From contig NZ_BARF01000029.1 in assembly GCF_000367365.1 (NCBI RefSeq), positions 1-64,000 on the forward strand: 64,000 bases of DNA, given 5' to 3'. Under the pieces are notes generated by a model. It ran no database searches. It was not told the DNA's origin and saw only the letters and a program-made list of their open reading frames with translations. Below, piece after piece: positions 63,129-64,000 of this stretch. Source of the stretch: Streptomyces prunicolor NBRC 13075. Lineage in GTDB: Bacteria > Actinomycetota > Actinomycetes > Streptomycetales > Streptomycetaceae. Position numbers and translations under genes: made by a program. How positions within the stretch are numbered: the first letter of the stretch is position 1; each line of letters begins with the position of its first letter.

Positions 63129-63383
63129 ATGCCTGAGCACGTCTCGATCCTCCAGCTGACCGGTGTGGCCGTCCTCGCCCTGGCGAGTGTCGTCTGGGTG
63201 TTCGGCCTGACGCGTGTCCTGCGCCGCTCCCTCGCCGAGCCCACCGCATGGCACCCGGCCCACCCGCTCCACGGCCTCCCGAACCAGCGGGACACCGCCC
63301 CCCACCGCGAGTCCGTCGAACTGACCCCGGCGGAGCACGACGCCTTCGCGGGTCTGGTACGCCAGCTCAGCGACGGGCGTTGA
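63129..63383 (+). CDS. Small single-helix membrane protein
   Basis: 84 aa from the ATG at 63129. Residues 5-28 form a membrane helix (ILQLTGVAVLALASVVWVFG), followed by a polar tail with SVELTPAEHDAFAGLVRQLS. No family recognised. The start chosen is the one just downstream of the palindrome; the frame continues upstream to 63042 without support. Convergent with the DUF6227 gene. Confidence 0.6.
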   Translation: MPEHVSILQLTGVAVLALASVVWVFGLTRVLRRSLAEPTAWHPAHPLHGLPNQRDTAPHRESVELTPAEHDAFAGLVRQLSDGR

Positions 63384-63393
63384 GCCTTCCCGG

Positions 63394-64000
63394 TCAGAAG
63401 ACCTGCGCGGCTCGCCGTTCCATCGCGTCGCGGGCCGCGTCCTCGCTGACGTACACCTCGCACATGTGCCGCCCGTCAGGCGTCGCCGTGTGCTCGACCT
63501 CCCACAGGGAGATCTCCGCGCCGTCGCACAGCAGGAACGCGTGCTCGTAGAGCGAGAAGCACAGCGCGGCACGGCCCGCTCGGAACGGGCGGCCGAAGGC
63601 CTGCGTGATCTGGTGCGCGAACGCCGACTCCAGCAGCGCTGCCGTCTCCGGGTCCGGGCGGTCCGTGTTCTCCGCGCGGCGCAATAACCTGCGTGCGTGG
63701 TCCGCGGAGTCGTCCGCCACATACGTGTGCCGGGGCTCCGGGATCGGCGACAGCTGCACCAGCACCGGCAGTTCGAAGTCCGGGGTGTCCGGCGGCAGCG
63801 GCAGGCGCACGGTCGCGGTGCGCAGCTCTTCCTCGTCGACGTACACCTCGTGCTGGGTGTCGCGGCCCAGCACGGTGTTGTGGATGAGCTCCCAGAGAGT
63901 GAGCGCCGAGCCGTCCGCGAGCAGCCATGTGTGCCGGTACGTCTCCCGGTGCAGGCCCGCGCTGTGGTGCGCGGAGTGCAGCGAACTGTCGTGCGCCAGC
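63394..64000 (-). CDS. DUF6227 family protein (5' end beyond the window)
   Basis: Partial: at least 202 codons, and the frame stays open to the right edge, where HHSAGLHRETYRHTWLLADG and SALTLWELIHNTVLGRD continue the protein. A methionine-like GTG at 63873 is internal to that sequence and not the real start. The two similar halves (WLLADGSALTLWELIHNT and FLLCDGAEISLWEVEHTA) suggest an internal repeat. Function unknown. Known to me as a conserved Streptomyces family. Confidence 0.75.
   Translation of the reverse strand, partial: LAHDSSLHSAHHSAGLHRETYRHTWLLADGSALTLWELIHNTVLGRDTQHEVYVDEEELRTATVRLPLPPDTPDFELPVLVQLSPIPEPRHTYVADDSADHARRLLRRAENTDRPDPETAALLESAFAHQITQAFGRPFRAGRAALCFSLYEHAFLLCDGAEISLWEVEHTATPDGRHMCEVYVSEDAARDAMERRAAQVF

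Noticed and set aside
1..64000. CRISPR array or biosynthetic gene cluster
   Set aside because: No regularly spaced repeats and no PKS, NRPS or terpene synthase genes were seen.

Overview
The window reads as a Streptomyces chromosome segment. It has very high GC with GC-rich third codon positions, frequent GTG starts with GGAGG-type ribosome binding sites, and TTA codons in only two genes. Several families are typical of the genus: XRE-DUF5753 regulators paired with DUF397 proteins, a FbiC-type F420 gene, an HrdD-like sigma factor, a GPP34 protein and a DUF6227 protein. Gene content is mostly core-like, with a decayed accessory patch near 39.7-43.1 kb beside a tRNA-Arg gene.

Region 1 (0-13 kb): an amidohydrolase/aldehyde dehydrogenase operon; a deazaflavin-dependent nitroreductase-like gene divergent from an EEP hydrolase; a Tat-exported PHP hydrolase; fbiC for the F420 chromophore; a membrane-anchored protein resembling an L,D-transpeptidase without its catalytic residues; a DUF2165 membrane protein; and a large ATPase-TPR protein with a TTA codon.

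Region 2 (12.8-27.9 kb): an XRE-DUF397-HATPase regulatory trio; a non-coding block of nested inverted repeats including a 410-bp element with 95-bp arms; an ADP-ribosylglycohydrolase-like protein lacking four metal-binding Asp residues; a sodium:solute symporter and an SDR; an SDR/unknown divergent pair sharing a palindromic operator; a polytopic membrane protein; a D-Ala-D-Ala carboxypeptidase with a very long acidic N-terminus; GPP34; and a second XRE-DUF397 pair.

Region 3 (27.9-39.7 kb): a MerR regulator, glutathione peroxidase, an ArsR-like regulator divergent from an MFS exporter, a broken M23 peptidase, a GNAT protein, a DUF475 membrane protein, a conserved hypothetical, a large STAND-type ATPase, and a QueD/PTPS gene frameshifted at a run of ten G.

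Region 4 (39.7-43.2 kb): a class II Fic protein behind a cluster of palindromes, a small membrane protein, and a decayed trio (amber-interrupted small ORF, frameshifted DUF6879, truncated XRE), ending at tRNA-Arg(CCU).

Region 5 (43.2-64 kb): a tandem IclR regulator, an M6 metalloprotease, a TetR/MFS pair, a MarR/extradiol dioxygenase pair, a PAT-like acetyltransferase, hrdD with a sigma-R-type promoter, a 6C-type structured RNA, a TetR regulator, a WYL regulator divergent from an MFS exporter, a 1.4-kb gene-poor gap, a Crp-like regulator with a partner membrane protein, and the fructose operon fruR-fruK-fruA. A DUF6227 gene runs off the right edge. No CRISPR array, rRNA, integrase or intact insertion sequence was seen.
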